NCBI GenBank assembly: GCA_014896635.1
Contig: JADBKA010000114.1
Coordinates: 1-13,956, forward strand
Direction: 5' to 3'
DNA length: 13,956 nucleotides
Source: Ktedonobacteraceae bacterium
GTDB taxonomy: Bacteria; Chloroflexota; Ktedonobacteria; Ktedonobacterales; Ktedonobacteraceae
A model generated the notes under the pieces. That model searched no databases and was not told the origin of the DNA. It was given only the letters and a program-made list of their open reading frames with translations. Made by a program: the position numbers and the translations under genes. Shown here piece by piece: positions 4,808 to 13,842 of the stretch. Every line of letters begins with the position of its first letter. Within the stretch, counting starts at the first letter, position 1.

Positions 4808-5911
4808 ATGTTTCGTTTTGGGATAGAGCACGAGGTTGCGTTTCTGGACCGTGCGGGACAGTTTGTAGACTTTCTCTCGACCCCGTTTGCCACGCTCCAG
4901 GCGATCATCGAGGAGTTGCCGCAGTATGCCGGCGATGAGCGGCATCTGCGCATTGGCGACGCGGGCATTCGTGTGAAACGCTGGTATATTGAGGGGTTTG
5001 AGCGATTCAGCGAGGATGGCAGGCTAGTAGACTGCCTGCCAAAAGGCATCGAGATTCGTACTACTATTCATACAAGCATCCAGAGTGCAGTGAACGAATT
5101 GACGAGCAGCTTTCAACTGCTGCGAACAGCGGCGGCATGTCACGACCTGGTACCGGTGCTGGCGAGCCATCATCCTTACCGCACCTGCTTTACGCCAGAT
5201 CCGCCGCTCAATGCCTATGAACAACAGTTGCTGCACCAGTCGCCGGAAGATCTGACAGCCTTGATCTCTATGGTGACTTACGGACCTGATCTGAACTTCT
5301 CTGTAGAAGGGTTGCCTGTCGAAGCAATCATTGATATCGGGCGCAAGCTGACATATTACAGTCCTTTTCTTGTTCCCTGGAGCTTTAGCTCCCCTTTCTA
5401 TAATGGGCAGTTGTGGGATGGCCTCTCGGTGAGAACGTTCTGCCGGACAGGGAAGCGGCCCGCCGTCCAGGTCTTTCTTGCACAGCCTGTAGATCTGCTG
5501 CTCAGCGAGCCATCGCTGACAAAACTGGCCCGCTGTCCGGCAGAGATTGGACGGATTGAGTTCAAAGCCTGTGATAGCTGTGCTGATTTCTCCCTCTATG
5601 CGGCACTGCTGGCTCTGCTCAAAGGGCTGGCTCTCGACAGGACATTGCCGGGACGGGCAACGGTCCCTGACGCGGCACTCCATCAACGCGCGGCGCGCGC
5701 AGGGTTTGCGCATGCCGATCTGTATGCGGGCGCACAAGCCCTCCTGCTGGCCGCAACAGAGGCCCTGGCAAGCGATCCTGACGTCTATTTCCTTGAGCCT
5801 CTGCATCGTCTTCTCCAGCAGCGACTCACTCCCGCCCACCGGCTGATACAGGCATTCCAGGAAACGCACTCGATTGAATCAGTACTATATGAAACATATG
5901 CCGCAATATAA
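4808..5911 (+). CDS. GCS2-family (glutamate-cysteine ligase-like) protein
   Basis: A 367-residue soluble protein starting FRFGIEHEVAFLD; the GxExE-like pattern with Glu7 and Glu9 opens GCS2-family carboxylate-amine ligases and supplies metal ligands in that family. Further family-like parts are KGIEIRTTIHTS near 78-89, ASHHPYRTCFTP around 119-130, NFSVEG near 164-169 and RIEFKACDSC near 257-266, matching the position of the RVEFR segment in relatives. The reaction would be ATP-dependent joining of glutamate or a similar acid to an amine, classically cysteine. ATG 4808 follows AGGGGA at 7 bases; the frame is open to TTG 4712 without recognisable family sequence. Divergence from the sulfur operon hints at a low-molecular-weight thiol such as gamma-glutamylcysteine, but a YbdK- or EgtA-type role is equally possible. 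It ends 20 bp from the convergent WD40 gene with no clear terminator. Confidence 0.65.
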   Translation: MFRFGIEHEVAFLDRAGQFVDFLSTPFATLQAIIEELPQYAGDERHLRIGDAGIRVKRWYIEGFERFSEDGRLVDCLPKGIEIRTTIHTSIQSAVNELTSSFQLLRTAAACHDLVPVLASHHPYRTCFTPDPPLNAYEQQLLHQSPEDLTALISMVTYGPDLNFSVEGLPVEAIIDIGRKLTYYSPFLVPWSFSSPFYNGQLWDGLSVRTFCRTGKRPAVQVFLAQPVDLLLSEPSLTKLARCPAEIGRIEFKACDSCADFSLYAALLALLKGLALDRTLPGRATVPDAALHQRAARAGFAHADLYAGAQALLLAATEALASDPDVYFLEPLHRLLQQRLTPAHRLIQAFQETHSIESVLYETYAAI

Positions 5912-5931
5912 AGGGGAAAGGGGAGAGGAGA

Positions 5932-7491
5932 CTACATCAGCATCCAGATTGTTACGGTCGTGCCGGCGGCCACGGCCAGGCGCCTGCTATCGGGCGACCA
6001 GGCAAGAGCCTGGATGGGCGCTCCGGGTTGCAGCGTCACCAGCGGCTTCTGCCACTGCAAGCTCTGCCAGACGGTCACAACGCCATTCTCTGAACCGATG
6101 GCGAGCAGGCGCCCATCGGGCGACCAGCTCAGCGCACGCACAGGCGCCTGGGAAACCCGGATGCGCTGCGGCGTATCAATGCAGCGAGCTGCGTCGCCAG
6201 TACCTCTCTGAAGCTGGCAAACCAGCCCATCGTTCCAGAGGCGTACCAGGCCATCTTCACAGCCGGCGGCAAGCTGCCGGCTGCCCGGCACAAACGCCAG
6301 AGCGCGCACCGGCAGTGCAGCATCGTCATAATAGCTGTGCAATTCTCGCCCGCTGGTGCTGTTCCAGACACGAATCGCGCCACCGAGCGAGCCTGACGCC
6401 ACCGTCTGATTATCGCCTGACCAGGTGACGGTATCAATAGAGGATGTGTGCAGCCTGAAGACTGTCATGGCACGATAGGTATTGCCATTCCACACGACTG
6501 CGCGCTTGTCGGAGCCGCCTGATACAACCAGTTGGCTCTGAGCATTCCAGGCCACGCTGTTGACCGTCTGTCTGTGAGTGCGTGTAGAGCGCGCCAGCAG
6601 ATTGCCATTGAGGGCATGATAGAACGCTACCGCCGTGCCGGCAGCGATGACGAGGCGATGGCTATCAGGAGACCAGGCAACTGCGCGAACAGGGGCAGTC
6701 TGCTGCAAAGTGTGGCGCACGACGCCGTCAGGCCCCCATACGAACAGGAACCTGTCATCCCCGGAGCTTGCTAGCAGCGTGCCGTCTGGCGACCAGGCAA
6801 TTGAGCGTACCGTCTGCCTGTGGCGAGCGAAGGTTGTCTGGAGCTTTGCAGTTGTGGGGAGAGCGGGAGCAGTATTCGTTTGCGCCGTTGACGTGGCCTG
6901 CTTCATCGTATTTGCCGGGCGCATGGTATTCTGTGTTGTAGTGTTAAATAAGCCCTGCCCGTAGCTCTGATAGGCTGCGTACACGCCGCCGGCGCCGAGC
7001 GCACCAAGCAGTACGCCACCACCCAGCAGCAGAGCGCGGCGCGTCCACTTGCGCGGCCAGGTGGTGATTGCCGATTTTTCAGGAGTGAGAGGAGCACCGG
7101 GAGACGCAGGAGAGAGCTGTTGGACAAGAACATCAGCATCAGCAATGGTGGTGTCCGTGTAAAAAGCCGGGCTGGCTGAAAGCCGCTGTGATCCCCGTCC
7201 ACTCTGAGCAAGCGCCGCCACTGCCCCATCCAGCACATACGAGTCCAGCGCCAGTCGCGCACGAGATCCGATGCCGGCTGCCAGTAGCGTATCCTCTTCT
7301 GGCAGAATACGCCCCCCGCCTGACTCACGCAACATGTAGACCAGCTTTTTCCCGAACAGATCAGTTTGAGGCAGGTTTAGCTCTTTGACCAGCGCGGCAA
7401 TCACGTCCGCCACCGGCGCATCGGCAGCTACTTCTACTGGACGCACCGACCCGAATGCGTTCTCCTCAAGCAGTACCGTAATCTTCTGCAT
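5932..7491 (-). CDS. Membrane-anchored protein with ubiquitin-like N-terminus and seven-bladed WD40 domain
   Basis: A 519-residue protein with three parts. Residues 1-85 resemble the ubiquitin-like YukD/EsaB fold: ITVLLEEN, then VEVAADAPVADVIAALVKEL, and LPEEDTLLAAGIGSRARLAL. After a linker, WPRKWTRR precedes one hydrophobic helix at about 153-174, so the positive-inside rule puts the N-terminus in the cytoplasm and the rest outside. A Thr/Gln/Asn-rich linker (183-220) leads to seven WD40-type repeats at about 225-252, 267-291, 308-334, 351-376, 395-419, 450-475 and 492-516, with recurrent AWSPDGxxLA and VW ends. That is one complete beta-propeller. ATG 7491 follows GGGGGAG closely. No enzymatic domain is visible; it is probably a scaffold or sensor whose binding partners are unknown. 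Confidence 0.85.
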   Translation of the reverse strand: MQKITVLLEENAFGSVRPVEVAADAPVADVIAALVKELNLPQTDLFGKKLVYMLRESGGGRILPEEDTLLAAGIGSRARLALDSYVLDGAVAALAQSGRGSQRLSASPAFYTDTTIADADVLVQQLSPASPGAPLTPEKSAITTWPRKWTRRALLLGGGVLLGALGAGGVYAAYQSYGQGLFNTTTQNTMRPANTMKQATSTAQTNTAPALPTTAKLQTTFARHRQTVRSIAWSPDGTLLASSGDDRFLFVWGPDGVVRHTLQQTAPVRAVAWSPDSHRLVIAAGTAVAFYHALNGNLLARSTRTHRQTVNSVAWNAQSQLVVSGGSDKRAVVWNGNTYRAMTVFRLHTSSIDTVTWSGDNQTVASGSLGGAIRVWNSTSGRELHSYYDDAALPVRALAFVPGSRQLAAGCEDGLVRLWNDGLVCQLQRGTGDAARCIDTPQRIRVSQAPVRALSWSPDGRLLAIGSENGVVTVWQSLQWQKPLVTLQPGAPIQALAWSPDSRRLAVAAGTTVTIWMLM

Positions 7492-7832
7492 TTGCTCTCT
7501 CCCCCGTCCCTGTTATGGATACAATAATCAACCATAGTGTATCACTTCGTTTTTTCTTGCTCACTCAAATAAGTAAAAAAGGCTACGCGGAAAGGGAATC
7601 TTGAGTCGATCTCACCTGTATATTGTGACCTTTCAGTGATAGAGTAGCCTCTTTTGTGATGGCAATGAGAAGGCAGAATTATATACTGTCCTTGCATAGA
7701 TAGGGATTACTATGCTTAACAGGTGACAAAAAGCGATTCCAGTCGAGGAAGCGTATCGTCCCGAAGGGGTGGCACCACTCAGGAGACGCGCTCCAGGACC
7801 AGAGTCGCCCCCATTCCCACAGGAGATGAACC
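7492..7832. other. Divergent intergenic region between WD40 and PPOX genes
   Basis: No gene is convincing here. GATACA (7518-7523) and TGTATC (7538-7543) form an inverted repeat with centres 20 bp apart, just upstream of the WD40 start, which could be an operator. GCATAG (7694-7699) and CTATGC (7710-7715) form another. AT-rich stretches with TATATT (7619) and TATACT (7682) could serve as -10 elements for the PPOX gene but lack -35 boxes at good spacing. GGGGTGGCACCAC near 7766 looks like part of a T-box core, but no leader structure or fitting downstream gene supports that. Confidence 0.4.
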
Positions 7833-8243
7833 ATGCCTACTACGCTAAAGAAAGCGACTTTTCCCGATCTGGGGAAAGCGCAATGCATCGCTCTGACAAC
7901 GTTCCGCAAGAGCGGGCAGGCCGTGACAACGCCGGTGATGTTCGCACAACGCTCAGGGACGATCTATACCGGCACCCGTGCAGACGCCGGCAAGCTCAAA
8001 CGCCTTCATCATACCACGCGCGTCACACTCGCTCCCTGCACTTACAGTGGCAAAGTCACAGGACCGGTAGTTGAGGGAAACGCTCGTATTCTGACGGAAA
8101 ATGAGGAGCGCACAGCGGCTTCGACAGCACTGGCAAAGAAATACGGTTTCATGCTCCCGCTCACGAGAACTGCCTGGCGGCTGCTCCACCGGCAGGCGAG
8201 AGCCGAAGAAGTTTACATTGCTATCGACCTCACTCCAGAGTAA
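7833..8243 (+). CDS. PPOX-class F420-dependent oxidoreductase-like protein
   Basis: A 136-residue protein of the pyridoxamine-5-phosphate-oxidase-like split beta-barrel class, closest in pattern to the F420-dependent PPOX subfamily. The order of motifs is: AQCIALTTFRKSGQAVTTPVMFAQ at 16-39, IYTGTRADAGKLKRLHH at 44-60, RVTLAPCTYSGKVTGPVVEG at 63-82, where the TxADSGKxKR-like and VTLAPC-GxxxGPxxEG patterns are typical, and a C-terminal EVYIAIDLTPE strand. Such enzymes bind F420, FMN or heme and reduce unknown, often unsaturated or quinone-like substrates. ATG 7833 has AGGAG 7 bases upstream. The gene stands alone. Cofactor is inferred from family pattern and would require an F420 pathway elsewhere in the genome. 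Confidence 0.82.
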   Translation: MPTTLKKATFPDLGKAQCIALTTFRKSGQAVTTPVMFAQRSGTIYTGTRADAGKLKRLHHTTRVTLAPCTYSGKVTGPVVEGNARILTENEERTAASTALAKKYGFMLPLTRTAWRLLHRQARAEEVYIAIDLTPE

Positions 8244-8686
8244 ACATAGTAGCTGCACAGAGTGCAGAAGTGCGATGAGGGTGGAAGAGAACAGAAAGAA
8301 GCAAGAAGATAAAACGCAACGGAGTGCGTAGCGTGCTCGCTATCTTGCTGGTAGCCGTTCTCACCCATATCGGTTTTCATTCTTTTACAAATTAAGTACA
8401 TTTGTAGTATCAATTTATACATAATGAACTCATAGCAAAATCGAATTTCAACTCTCTGGCCACTGGCATAATATAAGCTGATATGAGATAATTAATCATA
8501 GCAACGTATTTATTAAAGAACTATCACCACAGACGTGTTTGCAGAAGGGCAGCAGTTTCTGTCTGCTTTTTGTTGCTCATGACTGCTTGCCTGTTTACTA
8601 TCGTTTCTGGCTGGGAGAAGCACTCGCGCGTTACAGAGTTGTTTGGCCATCAGCGCAGATGAATACCCAGAGCAAGGGGGGAACCT
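8244..8686. other. Intergenic region between PPOX and histidine kinase genes
   Basis: No coding frame here is convincing. CTGCAC-AGA-GTGCAG (8253-8267) is a perfect 6-bp hairpin 9 bp after the PPOX stop without a T tract, and TAGCG-TGCT-CGCTA (8329-8342) is another. The stretch 8380-8520 is AT-rich. TTTCAA (8446) and TAATAT (8469) with a 17-bp spacer make a weak promoter candidate for the kinase. AGCAG-TTTCTGT-CTGCT (8551-8567) is followed by four T and would end + strand transcripts weakly, which could serve as an attenuator in the kinase leader. Confidence 0.35.
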
Positions 8687-10969
8687 TTGGGAATAGATCA
8701 ATCGCCTATTAACGGTCAGCCATCTGCCTCTCCAGGAGATATAGCCGGCTCCCATCTCACTTTGCAGGTGCCGGCGGCTATCCTGGATAGGGTACACGAT
8801 GCCATCCTGGTCTATGATAATGAGCACCGCCGCCTTGTAAGCTGGAATCGGGGAGCGGAAGCACTCTATGGATGGAGTGCGCGCGAAGCTATCGGGCAAA
8901 ACATCTCCAATCTGCTGCATCCCCGCGTGTTATATGCTGACGCACAATGTCAGCAATTGCCACACAATAGCATTTCCTGGCAGGAAAAGTCACTGCGCAC
9001 CTGCCGCAGCGGCAAGCAGGTCATCGTAGAGAGTTGTTGCTTTCTCCTGCGAGATGCCACGACAGGCTCCCTGTTTGTCATGGAAACCAACCACGATATG
9101 ACAGCCCGCAGCCGGGGAGAGCAGGCATACAAAGAGCGTATTCAGTTTGCCCTCAAAGCTGCCGAAGCTTTTCTCTGGCAATGGGATCTCAAAGCTGACG
9201 GCAATCTCACCTTCTTTGAAACCGTACCGGATACCCTGGACCTCTCTTCCGGCACCAGCATCACATATGAACAATTTGTCAATAACATCCTTCCTGATGA
9301 TCGCCAGCAGACAATTCAGGCGATGCAACGCGCCATACAGAATGGCACAGATTATGCGCACGAGTACCGCGTCTTCAGTAGCGAGAAGGGCATTCGCTGG
9401 ATGTCGGCCAGGGGCCGCGTTTTCCGTGATGAGCAGGGTAATGCCGAATGCATCGCCGGTATTACTACCGATATCACCGAGCGCAAGCAGACAGAAGAAG
9501 CCCTTAAAGCAGCAAACCGCCAGATAACCGAAACACTGGAAAGCATTGCCGATGGTTGCATCCACCTCGACACGTCCTGGCGCTGTATCTATGTCAACCG
9601 CAGAACCGAGGAAATCACCGGCATGCCGCTCGAAGCCCTCTACGGCCAGGTGCTCTGGGATCTCTTCCCTGAACTGGGCGGTGAAACTGCTGAGCAACTG
9701 GCGCAGCAGGCAATGGAGACACAGCAGCCCGTCAGGTTTGAGACGCTCTACGAGCCGACTGTGCGCTGGTTCCAGGTCCATCTTCATCCTTTCCCCGATC
9801 ACCTGGTCGTTTACTATCGTGACATCAGCGACATCAAAAGCGAGATCAAGCGGCTGGAAATGGGCATGCAGGAGTATCGCCAGCTTTTCCATCGCCTGGT
9901 GGATACCAACCTGATCGGAGCCATTATCTGCGATGCCCAGGGGACGGTCATCGAAGCCAACGATGCCTTCCTCTCCATGCTTGGCTACTCCCAGGAAGAC
10001 GTTACTGCTGGCTTGCTCACCTACCAGAATCTGACTCCGCCCGAATACGCTGCGCTCGATGCTCAGGCCCTCGAAGAACTGAAGACACAGAGAGCGAGTC
10101 GCCCCTACGAGAAAGCCTACTACAACAAACAGCACCAGCTCGTTCCCGTTCTGGTGGTCGCGGCTCGCCTGGGAACTTCGGCGCAAAGCATCGGCCTCAT
10201 CGTGGATATGTCAGCACAGAAAGAACTGGAAAAACAAAAAGAGACGCTCATGAGCATGGTCAGCCATGAGTTGCGCACACCGCTCACGGCTATCAACGGC
10301 AGTATGCAACTGATTCAACGGCGCTTGCATCGCTTCCGTCAGGCGCATCAGGAACTTTTACCCGATGTACAGAAGTTGCTCAACGGCCTGGAACAACTTG
10401 TGGAACAGTCCCTGCGCCAGACCCGTGTGCAGGACCGCCTGATCAACGATTTGCTGGATGCCTCTCGCATCGCTGTCAATAAACTGCATCTCTCGCTACA
10501 TCCTTGCGATCTGGTCAGCATCGTGCGCGAAACCGTCGAGGATCTCCGCTACATCGAAGGAAACCACCCGATTGAACTGGAGTTACCACCACAGCAGAGC
10601 ATCATACTGCTCGCCGATAGTACACGCATCTCCCAGGTAGTGGGCAATTACATTTCAAACGCACTGAAATATTCGCCCATCGAAGCGCCTGTGAAAGTAG
10701 GCATCACCGTCCTGGAAAAAGAGGTGCGCGTCTGGGTGCAGGACCAGGGGCCGGGACTCTCCGCAGAAGCACAGAAGCATATCTGGGACCGCTTCTATCG
10801 TGTCTCCGATGTCAACGGTCACACTAGCAGCGCCAATCTGGGCCTGGGTCTGTATATCTGCCAGACGCTGATTCAGCGCCATCGTGGCTCGGTGGGCGTG
10901 GAGAGCCAGCCCGGCAAAGGTTCGACTTTCTGGTTCTCGCTGCCACTGCCAGAGGCTTCGCTCTCCTGA
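8687..10969 (+). CDS. Soluble sensor histidine kinase with four PAS domains
   Basis: A 760-residue cytoplasmic histidine kinase with no transmembrane segment. PAS-like domains lie at about 30-140 (VHDAILVYDNEHRRLVSWNRGAEALYGWS), 150-268 (ending in the PAC motif GITTDITERK), 280-385 (SIADGCIHLDTSWRCIYVNRRTEEITG) and 396-512 (GAIICDAQGTVIEANDAFLSMLGYS). The HisKA helix has SMVSHELRTPL with phospho-acceptor His527. The ATPase has the N box NYISNALKYS (654-663), DQGPGLS (686-692), the RFYRV F box and GLGLYIC (719-725), so all catalytic boxes look intact. Start is TTG 8687 after AAGGGGGG; no in-frame ATG gives this N-terminus and a TGA lies at 8660. No response regulator is adjacent, so it is an orphan kinase; the signal is unknown, and a redox or light ligand in a PAS domain is only a possibility. 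Confidence 0.9.
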   Translation: MGIDQSPINGQPSASPGDIAGSHLTLQVPAAILDRVHDAILVYDNEHRRLVSWNRGAEALYGWSAREAIGQNISNLLHPRVLYADAQCQQLPHNSISWQEKSLRTCRSGKQVIVESCCFLLRDATTGSLFVMETNHDMTARSRGEQAYKERIQFALKAAEAFLWQWDLKADGNLTFFETVPDTLDLSSGTSITYEQFVNNILPDDRQQTIQAMQRAIQNGTDYAHEYRVFSSEKGIRWMSARGRVFRDEQGNAECIAGITTDITERKQTEEALKAANRQITETLESIADGCIHLDTSWRCIYVNRRTEEITGMPLEALYGQVLWDLFPELGGETAEQLAQQAMETQQPVRFETLYEPTVRWFQVHLHPFPDHLVVYYRDISDIKSEIKRLEMGMQEYRQLFHRLVDTNLIGAIICDAQGTVIEANDAFLSMLGYSQEDVTAGLLTYQNLTPPEYAALDAQALEELKTQRASRPYEKAYYNKQHQLVPVLVVAARLGTSAQSIGLIVDMSAQKELEKQKETLMSMVSHELRTPLTAINGSMQLIQRRLHRFRQAHQELLPDVQKLLNGLEQLVEQSLRQTRVQDRLINDLLDASRIAVNKLHLSLHPCDLVSIVRETVEDLRYIEGNHPIELELPPQQSIILLADSTRISQVVGNYISNALKYSPIEAPVKVGITVLEKEVRVWVQDQGPGLSAEAQKHIWDRFYRVSDVNGHTSSANLGLGLYICQTLIQRHRGSVGVESQPGKGSTFWFSLPLPEASLS

Positions 10970-11062
10970 CCTGAGGATGAGCCTGCTTGAAGCGGCGAAG
11001 ATGTCTTTCGCAACGGCTTTCCGCTGATTACTTCCGCTACGAACTTTTGCTTAAAAGGGCAA

Positions 11063-11093
11063 ATAGTAGGCACTATCTGCGTCTATACTATAG
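11063..11093. promoter_or_regulatory. Palindromic AT-rich site upstream of GH63 gene
   Basis: ATAGT-AGGC-ACTAT (11063-11076) is followed by CTATA-C-TATAG (11083-11093), the latter containing TATACT, a good -10 hexamer. No -35 sequence stands at standard spacing, but the first palindrome occupies that place and could be an operator or activator site. Position fits a promoter for the hydrolase whose ATG is at 11134. Confidence 0.3.
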
Positions 11094-11133
11094 GCTGACA
11101 AAAGCTAATTTTTTCCTTTCAAGGGACCGCACT

Positions 11134-13842
11134 ATGGAATTTGCACGTCTTGTATGGGAGCGTGAGCGCACAGAATCCGGGTTGCCTTTCTCCGGCAATC
11201 CCTGGCTACGCTGGGGACCTTACCTCAGCGAGCGCGCCTGGGGGACGGTGCGCGAGGATTATAGCGCCGATGGCAATGCCTGGGACTATTTCCCCCACGA
11301 TATGGCCCGCTCGCGCGCCTATCGCTGGAATGAAGATGGCCTGGCGGGGATCAGCGATGATAAAGGGCAGCTCTGTTTCGCCCTGGCGCTCTGGAATGGG
11401 CGGGACCCTATTCTCAAAGAGCGCCTGTTCGGCCTGAGCGGACCTCAGGGCAATCATGGCGAGGACGTCAAAGAGGTCTACTTCTACCTGGACAGCACCC
11501 CAACGCATAGCTATATGCGTATGCTCTATAAATACCCTCAGGCGGCCTTCCCTTATCAGCAGTTGATCGACGAGAATAGACGACGCGGCAAAACCTTGCC
11601 GGAGTTTGAACTGGTAGATACCGGCGTTTTTGCAAATGATCGCTACTTCGATCTCTTCGTCGAGTATGCCAAAGCTGATCCCGACGATATCCTGGTCCGT
11701 ATCACTGCCATCAATCGCGGACCAGAGGCGGCCCCGCTGGCTCTCCTGCCAACTCTATGGTTTCGCAACACCTGGTCGTGGGGCAAGGACAGCAGTCACC
11801 CGCTACTACGGCAGGGGAGATGCAGGCAAGAAGACAATCCAGCCGGTGCTGACCTGTTCTCCATTGAGGCGCTCCATCACCAGCCAGGTAGCTATACGCT
11901 TTTTTGCGAAAACTGCGATGAACTGCTTTTCACCGAAAACGAGACGAACATGCAGCGCCTTTATGGTGTTCCCGCCAGCACACCGTATGTCAAGGATGCC
12001 TTTCACGAGTATCTCATCCAGGGGAATCATGCGGCGGTGAATCCCGCGCGCACGGGAACAAAAGCTGCCTTCCTCTTCCAGCGCGAACTGGCCGCCGGAG
12101 CAACGCTCACCCTGCGCCTGCGCCTGCGCAAATCAACCGTAACGGGTGAGCAGGCCGGTGTAGTGGAACAGCCAGCGCCGTTCGCGGACTTCGACACCAT
12201 CTTTGAACTGCGCCAGCGCGAGGCCGACGAGTATTATGCCACGCTCCAGCCCGCTGGCCTGGATGAGGAGACACGCCGCGTCCAGCGCCAGGCCCTGGCC
12301 GGCATGCTCTGGAGCAAGCAGTTTTACCACTTTATCGTCGAACAATGGCTCCAGGGCGACCCGACTCAGCCGACGCCGCCACCTGAGCGCGCGAACGGGC
12401 GCAATGCCGGCTGGCGGCATCTCTATAATGAGCGAGTAATGTCGATGCCCGATAAATGGGAGTACCCCTGGTATGCCTCCTGGGACCTCGGCTTCCACTG
12501 CCTGCCGCTGGCCCTGGTTGACAGTACCTTCGCCAAAAGCCAGATCGATCTCCTCTTGCGCGAATGGTATATGCACCCCAACGGTCAGCTTCCCGCCTGC
12601 GAATGGTCCTTCGACGATGTAAACCCGCCCGTCATCGCCTGGGCCGCCTGGCAAGTCTATACCATTGATCGAGAACAGCATGGTTCAGCGGACCGCATGT
12701 TCCTGGAAAGCGTCTTCCACAAGCTACTGCTCAACTTTACCTGGTGGGTGAACCGCAAGGACTCAGCGGGCAAGAACATCTTCCAGGGCGGCTTTCTGGG
12801 ACTGGATAATATCGGCGTCTTTGACCGAAGCGCCCCTCTGCCTACCGGCGGCCACCTCGAACAGAGTGATAGCACAAGCTGGATGGGCATGTTCTGCCTG
12901 AATATGCTGACCATCGCCCTGGAACTGGCTCTCACCAATCCTGTCTATGAAGATATTGCGCTCAAGTTCTTCGAGCACTTCCTGGCGATTGCTGCGGCCA
13001 TGAACAACATCGCCGGCGAAGGCATCCACCTCTGGGACGACGAGGACGAGATGTTTTATGATGTGCTTAGCCTGCCCGACGGCAACCGCCTGCCGCTGAA
13101 GATCCGCTCCCTGGTCGGGCTGATCCCCCTCTGTGCAGTAACGGTGCTTGAACCAGAGGTGCTCAGAGCGCTCCCACGTTTCAATTATCACCTGACCTGG
13201 TATCTTACCCACCGGCCCGAACTGACCAGACTGGTCGCACACTGGCAGGAATCTGAACGCGGCGTGCGCCGTCTGCTGGCCCTGGTACGAGGACACCGCA
13301 TGAAACGCCTGTTACGCCATATGCTGGACCCTGAAGAATTTCTCAGCGACTACGGCATCCGTTCCCTAAGCCGCTATCACGCCGCACATCCCTATGTACT
13401 TCACTTCAACGGCAGCGCGCATAGCGTCGCCTACGAACCGGCGGAATCACACACGGGCATCTTCGGCGGCAACTCGAACTGGCGTGGCCCCATCTGGTTC
13501 CCCATCAACTACCTGCTAATCGAATCCCTGCGTACCTTCGCGCGCTACTACAGCGATGACTTCACGGTCGAGTGTCCCACAGGCTCCGGTCGCTACCTGT
13601 CTTTACAGGCAATCGCCGATGAACTCTCCCAGCGCTTAATCCGCCTCTTTTTACCGGATAAACAGGGGAAACGCCCGTGCTACGGTAATGGAACCTGGCC
13701 GCAGTGCGATCCCCATTGGCGCGATTACCTGCTGTTTCACGAGAACTTCAACGGCGATACCGGTGAAGGACTGGGCGCGAACCACCAGACGGGCTGGACG
13801 GGCCTGGTCGCCATGCTCATCCAGCAGCAATTAAAGCGGTGA
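11134..13842 (+). CDS. GH63/MGH1-like family glycoside hydrolase
   Basis: A 902-residue enzyme of the large bacterial GH63-related (MGH1-like) glucosidase group. The N-terminal beta-rich part has [21 protein letters not shown] and [21 protein letters not shown], strongly characteristic of this group. The (alpha/alpha)6 domain holds YASWDLGFH with Asp451, [13 protein letters not shown] with Glu490, [15 protein letters not shown], and the C-terminal [14 protein letters not shown] with Glu878. In GH63 an Asp in the ASWD motif is the general acid and a C-terminal Glu is thought to be the base. No signal peptide is seen, so it is probably cytoplasmic and acts on an alpha-linked compatible solute or oligosaccharide; the exact substrate is not readable. 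ATG 11134 has AAGGGA 7 bases upstream; the frame is open to 10987 but that extension lacks homology. The gene follows the kinase by about 160 bp. Confidence 0.9.
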   Translation: MEFARLVWERERTESGLPFSGNPWLRWGPYLSERAWGTVREDYSADGNAWDYFPHDMARSRAYRWNEDGLAGISDDKGQLCFALALWNGRDPILKERLFGLSGPQGNHGEDVKEVYFYLDSTPTHSYMRMLYKYPQAAFPYQQLIDENRRRGKTLPEFELVDTGVFANDRYFDLFVEYAKADPDDILVRITAINRGPEAAPLALLPTLWFRNTWSWGKDSSHPLLRQGRCRQEDNPAGADLFSIEALHHQPGSYTLFCENCDELLFTENETNMQRLYGVPASTPYVKDAFHEYLIQGNHAAVNPARTGTKAAFLFQRELAAGATLTLRLRLRKSTVTGEQAGVVEQPAPFADFDTIFELRQREADEYYATLQPAGLDEETRRVQRQALAGMLWSKQFYHFIVEQWLQGDPTQPTPPPERANGRNAGWRHLYNERVMSMPDKWEYPWYASWDLGFHCLPLALVDSTFAKSQIDLLLREWYMHPNGQLPACEWSFDDVNPPVIAWAAWQVYTIDREQHGSADRMFLESVFHKLLLNFTWWVNRKDSAGKNIFQGGFLGLDNIGVFDRSAPLPTGGHLEQSDSTSWMGMFCLNMLTIALELALTNPVYEDIALKFFEHFLAIAAAMNNIAGEGIHLWDDEDEMFYDVLSLPDGNRLPLKIRSLVGLIPLCAVTVLEPEVLRALPRFNYHLTWYLTHRPELTRLVAHWQESERGVRRLLALVRGHRMKRLLRHMLDPEEFLSDYGIRSLSRYHAAHPYVLHFNGSAHSVAYEPAESHTGIFGGNSNWRGPIWFPINYLLIESLRTFARYYSDDFTVECPTGSGRYLSLQAIADELSQRLIRLFLPDKQGKRPCYGNGTWPQCDPHWRDYLLFHENFNGDTGEGLGANHQTGWTGLVAMLIQQQLKR

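Noticed and set aside
5024..5869. 281-residue open frame on the - strand inside the GCS2-like gene
   Set aside because: It is Cys- and Arg-rich with no family pattern, and the opposite strand has clear GCS2-like motifs and a good start.
7760..7785. T-box riboswitch core (GGGGTGGCACCAC)
   Set aside because: No specifier stem, no terminator/antiterminator pair is visible, and the downstream gene is a PPOX protein rather than an amino-acid or tRNA-synthetase gene.
8513..8920. 135-residue open frame on the - strand upstream of and into the kinase
   Set aside because: It has no ribosome-binding site or known motif and overlaps the first PAS domain antisense.
8990..10186. 398-residue open frame on the - strand inside the kinase gene
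   Set aside because: It is antisense to a gene with clear PAS domains and shows no recognisable family motif.
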